From: Panopea generosa
Taxonomy: Eukaryota; Mollusca; Bivalvia; Adapedonta; Hiatellidae
Direction of reading: 5' to 3'
DNA length: 64,000 nucleotides
Assembly: GCA_029582155.1 (NCBI GenBank)
Contig: CM055909.1
Location: forward strand, 19,174,798-19,238,797
Shown here: in pieces, positions 33,361-46,164 of the stretch
Position numbering within the stretch: the first letter of the stretch is position 1
How the letters are laid out: every line of letters begins with the position of its first letter
Position numbers and translations under genes: made by a program
Notes under the pieces: model-generated
Told to the model about the DNA's origin: nothing
Databases searched by the model: none
The model's input: only the letters and a program-made list of their open reading frames with translations

Positions 33361-33644
33361 GTTCTGCAACATGAATGAATGACTACTGTTTTAAAATAAT
33401 GTCCGCGTCCGGATACGTTGGTATATCTCTAATCGTCCCTTTATGGCGATGGATGTATCAATAGGCTTTACTTCCCGTGTTCTATGTAGTACTGAGCTAC
33501 ATGTACTATGACCTTACGTCGTCTAATGCCTTTTCCAATCTGACGTCAGGAATGTCAAGTCGTCCTTCCGACGATTATGATGGTTGCACATCCTATGGCG
33601 GTATTACCATCGGCTGACGTTGGTCGCACATACGTCAATAAACG

Positions 33645-33702
<58 letters not shown>

Positions 33703-34314
33703 CAGGGTTACTTTTTACTCAATATGTATAGTTTTTCATTAATCACTTACCATCTTTCAATTTCATGGTAGTTTTTTTTAATTCATTTCTTACCATTTAT
33801 CACATTTTATGGTAGTTTTATCAGTATGTATATAATAACAGTACATTCATCATTATTGTATCATAATTTATTAATTCTCGTGGTAGAATATACATCTCTT
33901 CATATTTCTACATTGTAGTTATAAAAAGTAACACTCAGATACCGTATGTCGTGGTCAAGTTATGTTGTGTACTCTGTCGCAATATTCCACATGTTTGAAT
34001 TTACTAACGGATTCAGGATTTTAAGCGTCCATATATACAATACCACCACATACCACAGGTGTATCTCTGGAAACTCATGTAATTTACTTGTCATCCGATA
34101 TCGACCGATACAAAATGTACAAAAAGGCTATCGTAAACTATGATTATCTTTGTAATAAGAAACCATTTACTTTTTTCTAAAATGTTCATTACGGATTTTT
34201 ATGAAATAAATGTCAAAATGACTTATTATTAAACCTAAAAATGAATATGTAAAACTATCTTTAAAATGTGTTATCACTATATATCTAGCTATAAGTTTAA
34301 CAAACCTAGGCTAC
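33361..34314. other. Conserved palindrome-rich spacer after array 3
   Basis: Near-identical to 10623-11548, including the CTGACGTCAG palindrome (near 33539), but with a much longer AT tract at 33647-33698. Confidence 0.55.
33647..33698. repeat. (AT)n microsatellite
   Basis: About 26 dinucleotides. The same site has only 16 bp in block B and 20 bp in block B'. Confidence 0.95.
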
Positions 34315-34586
34315 TTGGCTGATATAGTGGAAATACAATGTACATACTTTGTACTAGCTGACTTGGTAACTCAGGCCACATCAAACTTATTTTGTTACAA
34401 AATGATCTTCAAAACAAGGAAAACATCGTCGACCAATGAGATATTACAAGTTCTCAGATCTCACGCGATATCAAATGACAGGGCGTTTTCCATATGTAGT
34501 TCTGCTGAATATAACAAGCTACCAACACCAATACGCCATTAAGAATCACCAAGTTCATCTTAAGACTTCACTTAATCAATTAACTA
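34315..34586 (+). pseudogene. LINE reverse-transcriptase C-terminal fragment 2
   Basis: Open for 75 codons from a TTG, with TSSTNEILQVLRSHAIS, RAFSICSSAEYNKLPTPIRH and then a stop. Same remnant as 11549-11820 without the frame break near 11628. Confidence 0.62.
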
Positions 34587-34732
34587 CATCGTGGGCAAAA
34601 TACAATCACCATATTTGTGATATTAATGTAATATTAATCAGCGAACAGAAGCGAATATCTTTTCGCATCCATTGTCTTATTATACTTATTTGAAACCTAT
34701 ATAAAATGCGTAATAACAAAACAGAATATACA

Positions 34733-34995
34733 CCGATACCGTCATTGAATGCGACGGGCAAACCAACTGGAATGTCGTCTGCAGATACAGAATGCCGCAC
34801 AGAGTGACGTCAATACATGCTATATAAAAGCGATATTTCATTCAATAGGCATAACAGTGTAGTAAATCAGAGCAGAAAACATATTCATGTTAAGACTTGC
34901 ATAGTTTATGACATAAATATCTTACTGGGAATTTATATGTTATAAAAAACAATTTCTTATTCTTAATATTGGTGTTTTGGACATAAGAAGATATG
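34733..34995 (+). promoter_or_regulatory. Orphan PH-family promoter and leader 2
   Basis: TGACGTCA at 34805-34812, TATATAAAAG at 34821-34830 and ATG at 34993 (172 bp spacing), followed by GCA TAA, so no gene. The upstream half-site is altered (ACCGTCATTG). Confidence 0.62.
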
Positions 34996-35044
34996 GCATA
35001 ATGCAAAATGTAAAGGAAGGAGAAGCATGGTAGTAATAGTATTA

Positions 35045-35168
35045 TACAATATGAGGATTTCAGCGCCATTTTCCCACAACCAAAAAAGGCCAGCTTGCCG
35101 AGTTCAGATTCGCCCAAGCTCACTGATCTTTCTTTTGTAGAAAAGTGTCCTGAAACCCACATATTATA
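35045..35168. mobile_element. MITE-like element, copy 3
   Basis: TACAATATGAGGATTTCAG at the left and CTGAAACCCACATATTATA at the right. Confidence 0.58.
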
Positions 35169-35174
35169 TATTAT

Positions 35175-36000
35175 TACTAATTAGGAGTTTAACCCTTTTC
35201 AAATTGTTTTTTTTTTTGTATTTACTTACTCTAACCCTATCGTTTATTTTGAAAGATATTCTAGATGTCTGAGATTGTTTGGATTTAGAAGAATACAAAT
35301 TATATAAAACCTTTTCTTTATTCTTTTTCATTCTTGCCTCTTCAGAAGTCATACCAGTACTACCATGTTGGTCTTATTATATTTTGATATTATTTTAGGC
35401 AAGAAATCAATACAATTATTTGTATTTTTTGCAGTGAAATGCTTTCACATTATTTTTCATAGCCATGTTAACTCTTTCAATAACTACTGCCTTTCCTTCA
35501 TTTAAAGTATGATACATTGTATTATTATTATCACCCAACAATTTCTTAAATTGTTTATTATAAAATTCACTTCCCTCATCAACCCACAACCTTTGAGGTC
35601 TTACATTCATCTCGCTTAAAATACATTTAAATGCTCCAGCTACCTCCGAGCCCGTTTTATTCTTAAGCGGCACTCCAAGCATATATACTCAAGACAGATA
35701 TTTAAATACTTTGTTAAATTTTAAGAAGTTCTGCACATCAATCAAATCAGCTGACCATGTATCATCCACACCACTTATAATAACCCATCTTCTCGGAATT
35801 TTCTTTTAATTAGGTTTGTGTAATTCATCCCGCTAATACCAATTGTTGGTATAACGATTAAATTTTTAGCAATTTTTTCATTAAATATTTTCGATTTAGA
35901 GTTCTTCAAATTCTCTAACATTTCTTTATCGCAAGTAGATTTTTTGAACTCCATTCCAATAACAATAATCATGTTCTCGACAAACACCGTCTAAATCATA
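35175..36000 (-). pseudogene. rve-family integrase remnant 3
   Basis: Core ORF 35416-35682 with LWVDEGSEFYNKQFKKLLGD and AVVIERVNMAMKNN (the usual RFNRT is changed). The C-terminal piece is at 35164-35352, and the N-terminal piece STCDKEMLENLKN at about 35890-35950. About 50 bp near 35836 (the LGSKL-like region) is deleted relative to copy 1. Confidence 0.72.
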
Positions 36001-36162
36001 TGGATGGTTTCCTTGAGCAATACGATTGGTTCCGCATATGCTTAGTACTAGTTCTACCCAGGAAGACTTAATGCGTGATTTGTCTAAATTGTAAAAACAT
36101 GTTTCACAATGAAAGTAAAATAAATAAGTTTAAACTAATTCCAGTATTATTTCCCTGACACA

Positions 36163-36391
36163 GGGTCCTCCATGGCCGTGTTGTCTCAGGCGCTGTCTCA
36201 AGATCACTTACCTCTCAAGGTCGTAGGTTCGAATCCCGCTCGCTCCAAAAACTTTATGTGAGAAAGTTTGCCACTTACTTACAGAACAATGGTGGTTCTA
36301 CTCAGATTCAATCTGAGGTCTTCCTCCACCAATACAACTACAAATGACATATATAACCTGAAATGTATTGAAATTGGCGTTAAACACCATT
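36163..36391 (+). mobile_element. SINE-1, copy 3
   Basis: B box GGTTCGAATCC at 36226-36236. Full head and core, ending GGCGTTAAACACCAT. Confidence 0.74.
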
Positions 36392-37111
36392 TAAAAATAT
36401 TTCACTGACAAACAATCCACACGTATGGGGCTTGTTAACGATGTGGTGGATATAAGCAACATGTTTGTGAAGGATAACTTCCCAGAGATAACCACAGAGT
36501 AAACCCGCAGTTCAATCCCTTGTTTGCAAAAGTTCAGTCGTATGTATTGACTGGCCATAGACAATGCTCTCTAACTCTATGACAAATACAAAAACATACT
36601 GACGCAAAAAGGAAATAATGCACTTAAGTTTTCTTTTCTTTTTATCTCAGAACACTCTTGTAAAAAAATACACATTTGGAACCAAAACTTAATAAATATA
36701 TTTATTTATGGTTTGTCAGAGGCCTTGATATTGTATCTATGGTTTGCATTGTAGCTAGGCGCACTCGCCGTAGTCTGGTCTGTACATTTATGTCTTGGTC
36801 ATGCACAAATAATTATCTTCATATATATATCATGCATTGTGAAAGAGTATCTGAAAAGATACCAAAAATCGTAAATTCCGTTGTTGTGAATTTAATTATC
36901 TCCCTTTATATATATATATATATATATATATGCCTACACGATGCAGTGTGTTCCGTAATAATCAAAGATAAAAAACGTTGGTTTATTCCTCGTTAAATGA
37001 TTTAGGAATCAAAACTGAAATTGGCTATTCTAGAATTGGCAGGTGTCTGTGTTATTTACTTGATTGTTTACTGTAAATGTGTTTTAATTTCTGTTAATTG
37101 TTCAATACCGA
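36392..37111. other. Transposon-like fragment and (AT)n spacer
   Basis: 36392-36600 is the unidentified fragment described at 3116-3320. 36706-36830 is the single spacer copy, and 36907-36931 is an (AT)n tract. No gene supported. Confidence 0.45.
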
Positions 37112-37776
37112 TTGTGTCCACCTTTCCTATGAATCAAAGTAACGGTGCTCGACCTCATCGGCCGGACGTAATGTCAAATGACGTAATTTGGAATGAAGTT
37201 CCATTATTTGACAAAGGTAACTGTAAGGTCATGAATATTGTTAATAACATGATTGTTTTCTTGCACCTATTCCAAGAAGGTTCCATATGTGTTCGATTGG
37301 ATTCATGTCCGGTGAGCAAGCCGGCCATTGTAACATGATGACATTATGCTTGGCGAGATAATTATGTGTAAGTGTTAGTTGTAGCCTTCTATAATCGTGA
37401 TGGCCTCATGGAAGATTGAATTTATTCAAATGAGTTCTCTCGTTAATAAAAGTCCTTATTTCTATTATTATTTTTTTATAATAACCAACCGTCATGCTGA
37501 TGCAGAAACGGAACCACTCATGGACGGAGAACGTCGTCAATATAACGCTGGACATTTAGATTGTAAGTAATGACGACCAGATCTATTTTTCGATCACGTA
37601 TTATCCCGCCCCAAACCACAATGCTACCTCCACCAAATAAAACCCGCCCCAACAAGCAATTATCAGTATACGTTCACCTCGACGGCATGAAACGCCTACC
37701 AACAGCATCGCTAAGATTGAAATGGGACTCGTCGATTAACAACACCATTGCCCATTGGGCACGGTTTCAACGTAAA
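37112..37776 (-). pseudogene. Tc1-like transposase remnant 4
   Basis: Same element, with the middle region retained, unlike 14378-14938. It has private deletions near 37365-37385 and 37670, the shared early TGA and a SINE-2 at its N-terminal edge. Confidence 0.82.
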
Positions 37777-37780
37777 TGAC

Positions 37781-38036
37781 GTTGATTGATTAATCGATTG
37801 AATATATAGCGTCATTTCTATGCCATCGAGGACTACCAGACGATCAGTTAACCTTACTGCTGTTTCTTGGTTTCCCGAAAGAGTTAACCAGTACTTGAGC
37901 ACACCTCAAGTCCGCAAGTAACTGATAACTTTCGCACTTGAATCAGTGGTGAGAGACGAATGATTATGCTCGATGCGGCTCGAGCTCACGACATTTTTGG
38001 TTGACAGTTCAAACCGTTACCACTACGATTTCAAAA
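37781..38036 (-). mobile_element. SINE-2, copy 3
   Basis: B box GAGCTCGAGCC (complement of 37977-37987, one change), A box complement near 38014-38029 and an ATTCAATCGATTAATCAATC tail. Confidence 0.7.
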
Positions 38037-39199
38037 CAGACAGTAGTACAACACACATAATATTTATATCTTGTGTATTTTATAGTTTATGTAACAAAAA
38101 ATCTGCTATCATACTACAAACACCCCTAAGGTTCCATTTAAAAATAGATCGACGTAGTTTCAAAATAGCGGATTGGGTTTATACTATGTTCTATGTTGTT
38201 GTATATATGATGAGACACGAATAAAAATAAATAAAACAATAGTAAATATAAAAGTGCAGTTTCTTGTTTGCGCCAGTATAAATATATTAAACTAATTAAC
38301 AAATTTATTCAGTTGTGAGGTTACTGAATTTATTTAATGATAAAGTGAGACTTACCGGAAATCAACCAATCCATTAAAAGTCTTGCCTTACGTGATGATG
38401 GCGTGCTGCAAATTTTAATTATATAATATTACTGCTTTTTACTTATTATTATATATTGAGGAAACTTGAAAAAAATCTCATTTAAAACTAATATAAATCT
38501 AAATAGTAAAACAAGTGTTGTCCATAAGGATTGAACTGGCACTCATGAATATTTCATGTATGACCGTAAACTATTGTTTTTTAATTCCGAACGTTAAAAG
38601 AGATATTAATTACGGTTGCTACACCATTACCAGTTCTTGAAGTTGTTTGTTCGATTCTTACCTCTGGCCGTATATATTTTTAATAGTTCAGCTGCATAAC
38701 TCAATGCGAGAAAATTGGCGACGTTCAACACATTGTTTTGAAGGTTCATTTATTTAAAGAAATAAACGAGTATTTAACATTTATTTTTCTATGTACATGT
38801 TAATCGCTTTTTTATGTATCAAACTAAAGTTTTCTGCACTAAGAGTGAATTGAATACACTTTCAATAGATATATAACTGTTTATGTTTATTCCGAAAGTC
38901 TCTCTCAATTATTAATGTCCACGAACTTATCGAACAACCCTTGTATATATAGATTATTTCGGATACTATATTTACTGAGTTTTGAAAACCTATCTTATAA
39001 TATTTATAGATAAAGTTTAAATTATAAATGAATAAAAGCAATAAGCGGGCAAAATACAATCACCACAGTGGTGGAAGTGACATTAAGATGATTCTGTTAA
39101 TCAGAGAATCTCTTTACACCCCCCTTATCACTTCATTTAACATATTGGAAAACTCTTTAAAACATGTAAAAACAACTAGACTTACCATAACCGGACGTA
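38037..39199. other. Conserved upstream spacer of PH-like gene F
   Basis: Counterpart of 15203-16551, with deletions near 38630 and 38805 (for example the CACATTCGAATTCACAAATA segment is missing). No gene supported. Confidence 0.55.
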
Positions 39200-39286
39200 C
39201 ACTGATAACGTCATTGAACGCGAATGACTAACCTACTGAAATGTCGTCTGCCGGACAGATTGACGTCAATACATGGTATATAATAG
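39200..39286 (+). promoter_or_regulatory. CRE-TATA promoter of PH-like gene F
   Basis: TGACGTCA at 39261-39268 and a variant TATA box TATATAATAG at 39277-39286, 166 bp before the ATG. Confidence 0.6.
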
Positions 39287-39442
39287 CGATTCTTCATTCA
39301 ACAGACATAACATAGTAGTGAACCAGTGCAGAAAACATATCACTACTTAGACTTGCAAAGTTTATTACATCTTACTGGGAAATTATATGTTATAAAAAAC
39401 AATTTCTTCTTCTTAATATTGGTGTATAGCACATAAGAAGAA

Positions 39443-39880
39443 ATGGAAATGAACACGATTCAAGCTAGCAACTACACAGCGTTGTACTCAGGGGAAATTA
39501 GTATAATCAACGATATAAAATCGCACGAAACTGATACACCGGTTTTCATAAAATTATGCGTGTCATCGAACTCAGTCGAAACATATTGTGAACTTTATAG
39601 AGACGCCAATTACTGCTTTAAATTTGGATGCTTCAATTTGGGAAAGTGTTCTATAAGTGAAGTTTCTTCTGACGAACGACAGTTTACAATCGGGTACAAC
39701 CGATCCGATGGTAAAGGTATTCACTTCAAAGCAAGAAATGATGAAGACGCCAAAAAGTGGAAGAGAGTATTGGAACCATGTTGTCGCCTTGTTCGTCACC
39801 AAAAGTTCCAATACGTAATCCAGATAAATGAACACTTATCGCGAGCGTGTGTGTCACCACAATATGTTCCTGCACTGTAA
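39443..39880 (+). CDS. PH-like family copy F with frameshifted, extended C-terminus (145 aa)
   Basis: Residues 1-111 follow the family, including the helix Trp106 (AKKWKRVLEP). One C is missing at GGAACCATG (family GGAACCCATG), so the tail switches frame into CCRLVRHQKFQYVIQINEHL and ends with VPAL. The tail runs past the usual stop into the 61-bp repeats. The PH-like core and its helix are complete, so the protein could still work with a different, more basic tail. Other private changes are Ser21, Glu29, Thr47, Cys63 and Gly84, the last replacing the Trp84 of other copies. Promoter TATA is also variant. It may be an early pseudogene. Confidence 0.5.
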   Translation: MEMNTIQASNYTALYSGEISIINDIKSHETDTPVFIKLCVSSNSVETYCELYRDANYCFKFGCFNLGKCSISEVSSDERQFTIGYNRSDGKGIHFKARNDEDAKKWKRVLEPCCRLVRHQKFQYVIQINEHLSRACVSPQYVPAL

Positions 39881-40250
39881 CGCAAAATATACATCATGAT
39901 CGTCGCATTATGTATCACAAAATGTTTCAGGACGTCAGCCCGATACATAAACACATGTCACCAGATTGTGTGTCACCATCAGATGTTCGCAGACGTTAGT
40001 TTGATACATAAATACTGTCACAAGCTTGTGTTTCAACACCAGATGTTCCAAGACGTCAATCAGATACATAAACACTTGTCGTCGGAAATGTGTGTCACAC
40101 AAATTACCCAGACGTCCGCCCGATCATTGCCTCACCTTGTCTGTTATCAAATGTTCCAAGACATAATCCCGATATAAACACTTGTGTCGCCGCAGTGTAA
40201 GCCATCAAATGATTCAAGACTTCAACACAATACATAACTCACATCAAAGA
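39779..40250 (+). repeat. 61-bp repeat array in the 3' end of copy F
   Basis: About seven units. The first two are translated in the shifted frame. Confidence 0.82.
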
Positions 40251-40565
40251 GAGTGTGTGCTTTACGAGAACTATATTTGATATACTTGTGCATACGGTTA
40301 ATGCAAACATGAATACAGGAAGTCTTTGCTAATACGAATGAAAGATTGTACAATTTAAAACATAATTTCAAATATAGATTAAAAGCAGTTATTTTGCATA
40401 AATCTCGTAGCTCTTACTTATATTCAGTCTTTTCTTATTTTATGCAATAGCTAAGATAACCTTCTGATTATATCATGCTTTATTTTGTTAATTAATATTA
40501 TTTATCAATATAAGCAATATGTACACTGTATTGTTAAAACAAAGTTGTAAATTATTGATAGATGC

Positions 40566-40571
40566 AATAAA
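40566..40571 (+). promoter_or_regulatory. Candidate poly(A) signal of gene F
   Basis: AATAAA in GATGCAATAAAATTCTGC, at the position conserved in C, E and G. Confidence 0.28.
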
Positions 40572-41628
40572 ATTCTGCTGATAAAAACAACTTCTTGTGT
40601 TCCATTATTCGTTTTTGTACACTATGTAATGTTTTTTCTATCGTTAAAATCATTATCCAGCTATGTTTAAATAGATAACTGTATAGAACTTAATACTGGG
40701 GCTATTGACTGTTGAGTTCCACATCGCCAAACAAAATACCACCAAGAAAATGGGTAGACATGAACATGTACAGTTGTTCAATCAAGTAAACGGCTATTTT
40801 TTTTTCAAATATGTACATGTTTATTGTATTGGTATATCAATTAACAACATTAGACGAGACAACTTAATCTTTGAAATGTCGTACATAAAAATCAATAACA
40901 ATTTATTAGTTAATACATCGTACTTTGTACACGATGGAAAGTTTTATTTAAACTAGAAACAACCATGATCGTAGTAATACACATTAAAACGGACATTTGT
41001 ATTATGGGTAAAGTCCATTTGTGTTTAATTCAATATTGTACAAGGTGCATGGTGTTTACCGTTTCGAATACAAATATAATTTAGAACCAATACTATGTTT
41101 ACAACAGTTCTCCAATAAACAAAACACGGACTGTGTTGAACAAAAAGAAAAAAAGGCTACAACTGTTTTGAATGCAAACATTTCATAACTAAGTATATAT
41201 ACCTGTTTTACCTGTAGCGGACACTACTATGTTTTTCAACAGTTCTCCAATAAACAAAAATGAGTTTAAGTGTACCGATGCATTTCTGATTTCAATATGT
41301 ACTTTAAAAACGCAATTATCTAGTTCCCGGTATTGAAGCATGCCTAACATATTTACAAAATAAACAAGCAAATAGAAACCAATTGTAATAAATGAAAACA
41401 AACCTAGGTGACACGGAATCAAATGGGAAAACATGTAAACTATACTCGTAATAACGAAAACTATACCTCATATTAATTCTCGTCTGTAACTTTCTATATA
41501 TCTTTGTTCCTTATTTACTATCTTTTATCCGTTTTTATTGTTTTCTTAATTATTTTCACTTTTGATATATTACTTGTAAGACATTGTTTTATTGTTTTGT
41601 TTATCGTGTGTTCACTATTACAATTATA

Positions 41629-41675
41629 CATATATATATATATATATATATAATTATAAATATATATATATATAA
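41629..41675. repeat. Interrupted (AT)n microsatellite
   Basis: Two AT tracts separated by TAATTATAAA. Confidence 0.92.
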
Positions 41676-42711
41676 CACCATTTATTGCAAATATATATGT
41701 TTTGATTTGCTCGCTAATATGGAAGAAATAAAGATTTTATCGATCTACAATGTTTGTGCATCCATAAATGGCCATACTACAGTCAGGATATAATGTCATG
41801 TAGAGCGGCTCAAACAAAGAACAAATACAGATCCAGTTTCGTAGCTCTTTCTTGTATTTAGTCTTTTCTTATTTTATACCATAACTGAGATAACTTTTTG
41901 ATTATATCGTGCTTTATTTTGTTAATTAATGTTATTTATAAATATTAGCAATATGTAAACTGTATTGTCAAAACAAAACTGTAAATGAGTGATAGATGCA
42001 AAATAACACTGCTGATAAGAAATCTGTAGTGTATTCCATTATTCGTTTTTGTACACTATGTAATGTTTTCTCTATCGTTTAAATAATTATCCGGCTATGT
42101 TTAAATAGAATACTGTATAGAACTTAATATTGGATGGGGATTTTAGTTTGGCGGTATTGTCGGTTAAGGTCTAAATTCCCAAAATAATATACCCCCGAAA
42201 ACTATAGTTGACAGGTACGTGTCCTTTGGTCATTGAAGTAAACAGCGATTTTAAAATAAGTATATGATAATTGATTTGGTAAACAAATTAACAACATAAG
42301 GCACGACAACTTAACATTTGAAATGTCATACCCAGAATAGTAACATTATATTGTTTAATAACATCGTACTGTATACACGAATTATATCATTATTTAAAAC
42401 ATAGATTACCAAAAGCGTAATAATACACATTCTGTGTGTGCATTCGATTCACAGTTGATTGAAAATTGGGCAAGTTGCACGGTATAATTTATGTTTTAAC
42501 CGTTTCGAATGCTTACATAATTGAGAACCTTTACCTGTCTTACCTGTAACGGGCAATACTATATTTCTCATATAAACAAAACTTTGACTGTTTGTTTAAT
42601 TGTTTCAAAAGGTTACAATCGTTTTGAATGCAAACAATTGATAATTAAGTACATATACCTGTCTTACCTGTATCGGACAATACTATGTTTACAACATTTT
42701 TTCAATAATAT

Positions 42712-43000
42712 ATTTTGAGAACTTCTGCATATCAATCAAATCAGCCGACCATGTATCATCCACACCAATTATAATGACCCATCTTCTCGGAAATTTTCTT
42801 TAATTAGGTTGTGTAATTCATCCTGCTAATTTACTACCCCAAGACGTCAGACTTTCCAGTTTTTTTAGCCTGAACCAAGTTTATATTTTATAACAAAAGT
42901 TGGTTAAACGCTTAAATCTTTAATATTTCTTTATCGCAAGTAAATATTTTTAACTTCATTCCCATAATAATAATCATGTTCTCGACAAACAACGTCTAAA
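42712..43000 (-). pseudogene. rve-family integrase remnant 4, N-terminal piece only
   Basis: Only the segment around the DLID motif (complement of TCAATCAAATCAGCCGACC near 42732) and the region upstream of it is left. The catalytic core with the second Asp and Glu is missing, cut at the junction with the chimeric spacer. Confidence 0.62.
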
Positions 43001-43168
43001 TCATATGGGTGGTGTCATTGAGCAATACGATTGGTTCCGCATATGCTAAGTACTGGTTCTACCCAGGAAGATTAAATGCGTGATTTGTCTCAATTGTAAT
43101 AACATGTTTCACAATCAAAGTAAAATAAATACGTTTAAAATAATGCCAGTATTATTTCCCTGACACAA

Positions 43169-43397
43169 AGTCCTCCATGTCCTTGTGGTGTAAGGTGCAG
43201 TCTCAATATCACTTACTTCTGAAGGTCATAGGTTCGAGTCCCGCTCGCTCCAAAAACTTGATGTGAGAAAGTTTGCAACTTACTTGCGGAGAGATGGTGG
43301 TTCTACTCAGATTAATTTTGAGGTCTTCCTCCACCAATACAACTAGAAATGACATATATAACCTGAAATGTATTGAAATTGGTGTCAAACACAATTC
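43169..43397 (+). mobile_element. SINE-1, copy 4
   Basis: B box GGTTCGAGTCC at 43231-43241. The head is more diverged than in other copies (TCCATGTCCTTGTGGTGTAA). Confidence 0.72.
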
Positions 43398-43876
43398 AAA
43401 AAATATTTCACTGACAAACAATCCAGACGTGAAGGGCTTGTTAACGATGTGCTAGATATAGGCAACATGTTTGTGAAGGATAAATTCCCAGAGATAATCC
43501 CAGAGTAAACCTACAGTTCAATCCCTTGTTTGCAAAAGTTCAGTCGTATGTATTGACTGGCCATAGACAATGCCGTTGAACTCTATGACAAATCCAAAAA
43601 CATACTGACGTAAAAAGGAAACTATGCACTTGGATTTTACTTTTATTTTATCTCAGGTAACTGTTGTAAAAAGATACACATTTGGAACCAAAACTTAATA
43701 TATATGCCTACACGATGCAGTGTGTTCTGTCATAATCAAAGATAAAAACACCTTTGTTTGTTCCTCGTTTAATGATTCAGGAATCAAAACTGAAATTCGC
43801 AATTTTAGAATTGTCAGGCGTCTGTGTTATTTTCTTGATTGTTTACGGTAAATGTGTTTGAATTTCTGTAATTTGT
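43398..43876. other. Transposon-like fragment and short spacer
   Basis: 43398-43610 is the unidentified fragment (reads KYFTDKQSR, VLDIGNMFVKDKFPEI). The long (AT)n tract and the GCAGAGGCCTTGATATTG spacer are missing; only ATATATGCCTACACG at 43699 is left. Confidence 0.42.
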
Positions 43877-44560
43877 TCAATACCGATTGTGTAAACCTTT
43901 CCTATGAATCAAAGTAACGGTTCTCGACCTCATCGGCCGGACGTAATGTCAAATGACGTAATTTGGAATGACGTTCCATTCTTTGACAAAGGCAACTGTA
44001 AGGTCATGATTGTTGTTAATAACATGATTATTTTCTTGCACCCATTCCAAGAAGGTCTCATACGTGTTCGATAGGATTCATGTCCGGTGAGCAAACCGGC
44101 CATTGTAACACGATGACGTTATGCTTGGCGAGATAATTATGCGTTAGCCGAGCAGTTTGTGGCCTTCTATAATCGTGATGGCCTAATGGAAGATTGAGTT
44201 TATACAAATGAGCTCTCTCGTTTATAAAAGTCCTTATTTCTATTATTATTTTTTTATTATATTTAGCCGGCATGCTGATGCAGAAACGGAACCACCTCCG
44301 CTTGACGGAGAACGTCGTCAATATAACGATCGACATTTAGATTGTAAGGATGAGGACCAGATCTATTTTTCGACCACGTATTATCCCGCCCCAAACCACA
44401 ATGCTACTTCCACCAAATAGAACCCGGTCCAACAAGCAATTATCAGAATAACGTTCATCTCGACGGCGGTTAACGCCTACTATCAGCAAGCTAAGATTGA
44501 AATGGGACTCGCGCTAAACAACACCCTTGCTCATTGGGCACGAATTCAACGCCAACGACG
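43877..44560 (-). pseudogene. Tc1-like transposase remnant 5
   Basis: Keeps LNLPLGHHDYRRPQTARLTH, NVIVLQWPVCSPDMNPIEHV (the catalytic DxNPIE motif is in consensus form here) and, further N-terminal, GGKY/GGSIVVWG-like residues with frame breaks. It carries the shared TGA near the C-terminus. Confidence 0.83.
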
Positions 44561-44779
44561 TTCTATGCCATCGAGGACTAACAGATGATCAGTTAACCTA
44601 ACCACTGTTTCCTGGTTCCTGAAAGGGTTAACCAGTATTCGAGCACACCCCATCTCCGCAAGTAACTGATAACTTTCCCACTTGAAACAGTGGTGAGAGA
44701 CGAATGATTATGCTCAATTTGGCTCGAACTGTAGATATTTGGGTAGGCAGTTCAAACTGTTACCATTACGTTATCAAAA
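44561..44779 (-). mobile_element. SINE-2, copy 4 (degenerate, tail lost)
   Basis: Core and head present (TTCTATGCCATCGAGGACTA, B-box complement at 44721-44731). The ATTGATT tail is missing. Confidence 0.62.
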
Positions 44780-45955
44780 CAGACAGTAGTACAACACATA
44801 TAATATTTATATCTAGTTTGATTTATAGTTTATGTAACAAAAAAACTGCTATCATACTACAAACACCCCTATGGTTCCATCTAAAAATAGAATGACATAG
44901 TTTCAAAATAGCTATTTAATACTATGTTTTATGTTCTTCTACATATGATGAGACACGAATAAAAATAAATAAAAAAATAGTCAATTTTAAAGTTTCTTGT
45001 TTGCGCCAGTATAAATATATTAAAAAAATAACAAACGTATTCAGTTGTGAGGTTTCTGGATTTATTTAATGATAAACTGAGACTATCCGGAAATCAACCA
45101 GTCCATTGAAAGTCCTGCCTTATGTCAAAGTGGCGTTTTGCAGATTTTAATTATATAATATAACTGCTTTTTACTTATAATAATATATTGAGGAAAGTCG
45201 GAAAAAATATCATTAAAAAAATATCAGTAAAACAGGTATTGTTAATAAAGGTTGAACTGGCACTCATGAGTATTTCGTGTATGACCGTAAACGATTGTGT
45301 TTAGATTCCGAACGTAAATAGAGATATAACTCACGGTTGCTACACCAATAACGGTACTAAATTGGCATCACATTCGAATTCACAACTATCTGTGTGGGTA
45401 AGGCATTTTTATTCAAATCTTGAAGTTGTTGAAGATGTTGGTTCGATTCTTACATCTGGCCGTATATATTTTTAATATTTCATCTGCATAACTCAATGCG
45501 AGAAAATTGGCCAAGTTCAACACTTTGTTTAGAAGGTTCATTTATTTAAAGAAATTTACGAGTATTTAACATTATTTGATGTACATGTTAATCGCTGTAG
45601 AAAATGTAGACTAAGAAATATTTATAAAACGCGCAATAATGTACATGCCATCGTTATGATCTCTCCCGTGCTCCAGGTACCCGTTACTGACTGTAGACGA
45701 TTCAATTCAGAGTTTTAACTGTTTTATGTAACAAACTATAGTTTGCTGCATTTAAAAGAGAATTGAATACACTTTCACGAGATATATAATCGTTTATGTT
45801 TTTTCCGAAAGTCTATCTCAATTATAAAAGTCCACGAACTTATCGAACAACCCTTTTATATATAGACTATTTCGGATACTATATTTACTCAGTTTTGAAA
45901 ACCTATCTTATAATATTTATAGATAAAGTTTAATTTATCAATGAATAAAGGCAAT
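44780..45955. other. Conserved upstream spacer of PH-like gene G
   Basis: Counterpart of 15203-16551, ending early: after AATGAATAAAGGCAA it jumps straight to TATGTCGTCTGCCG, deleting about 300 bp including the upstream promoter half-site. Confidence 0.55.
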
Positions 45956-46001
45956 ATGTCGTCTGCCGAACAAAATGACGTCAATACATGCTATATAAAA
46001 G
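45956..46001 (+). promoter_or_regulatory. Minimal CRE-TATA promoter of PH-like gene G
   Basis: TGACGTCA at 45976-45983 and TATATAAAAG at 45992-46001, 173 bp before the ATG. The ACGTCATTGAA half-site is deleted. Confidence 0.6.
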
Positions 46002-46164
46002 CGATAATACATTCAACAGACATAACATCGTAGTAAATCAGAGCAGAAAACACATTACTGCTAAGACTTGCAGAGTTTATGACATAAACTATCTTACTGG
46101 GAATTTATATGTTATAAATATCAATTTCTTATTCTTAATATTGGTGTATAGGACGTAAGACGAA

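Larger units (their letters stand above)
40251..42705. other. Chimeric downstream spacer of block F
   Basis: 40251-41836 matches the spacer of blocks B/C, with family-2 landmarks at 41725-41830. At AGTTTC (41836-41841) it switches to the block-D type spacer (counterpart of 20910-21770) and runs to 42705, where it joins the integrase remnant. No gene. Confidence 0.55.
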
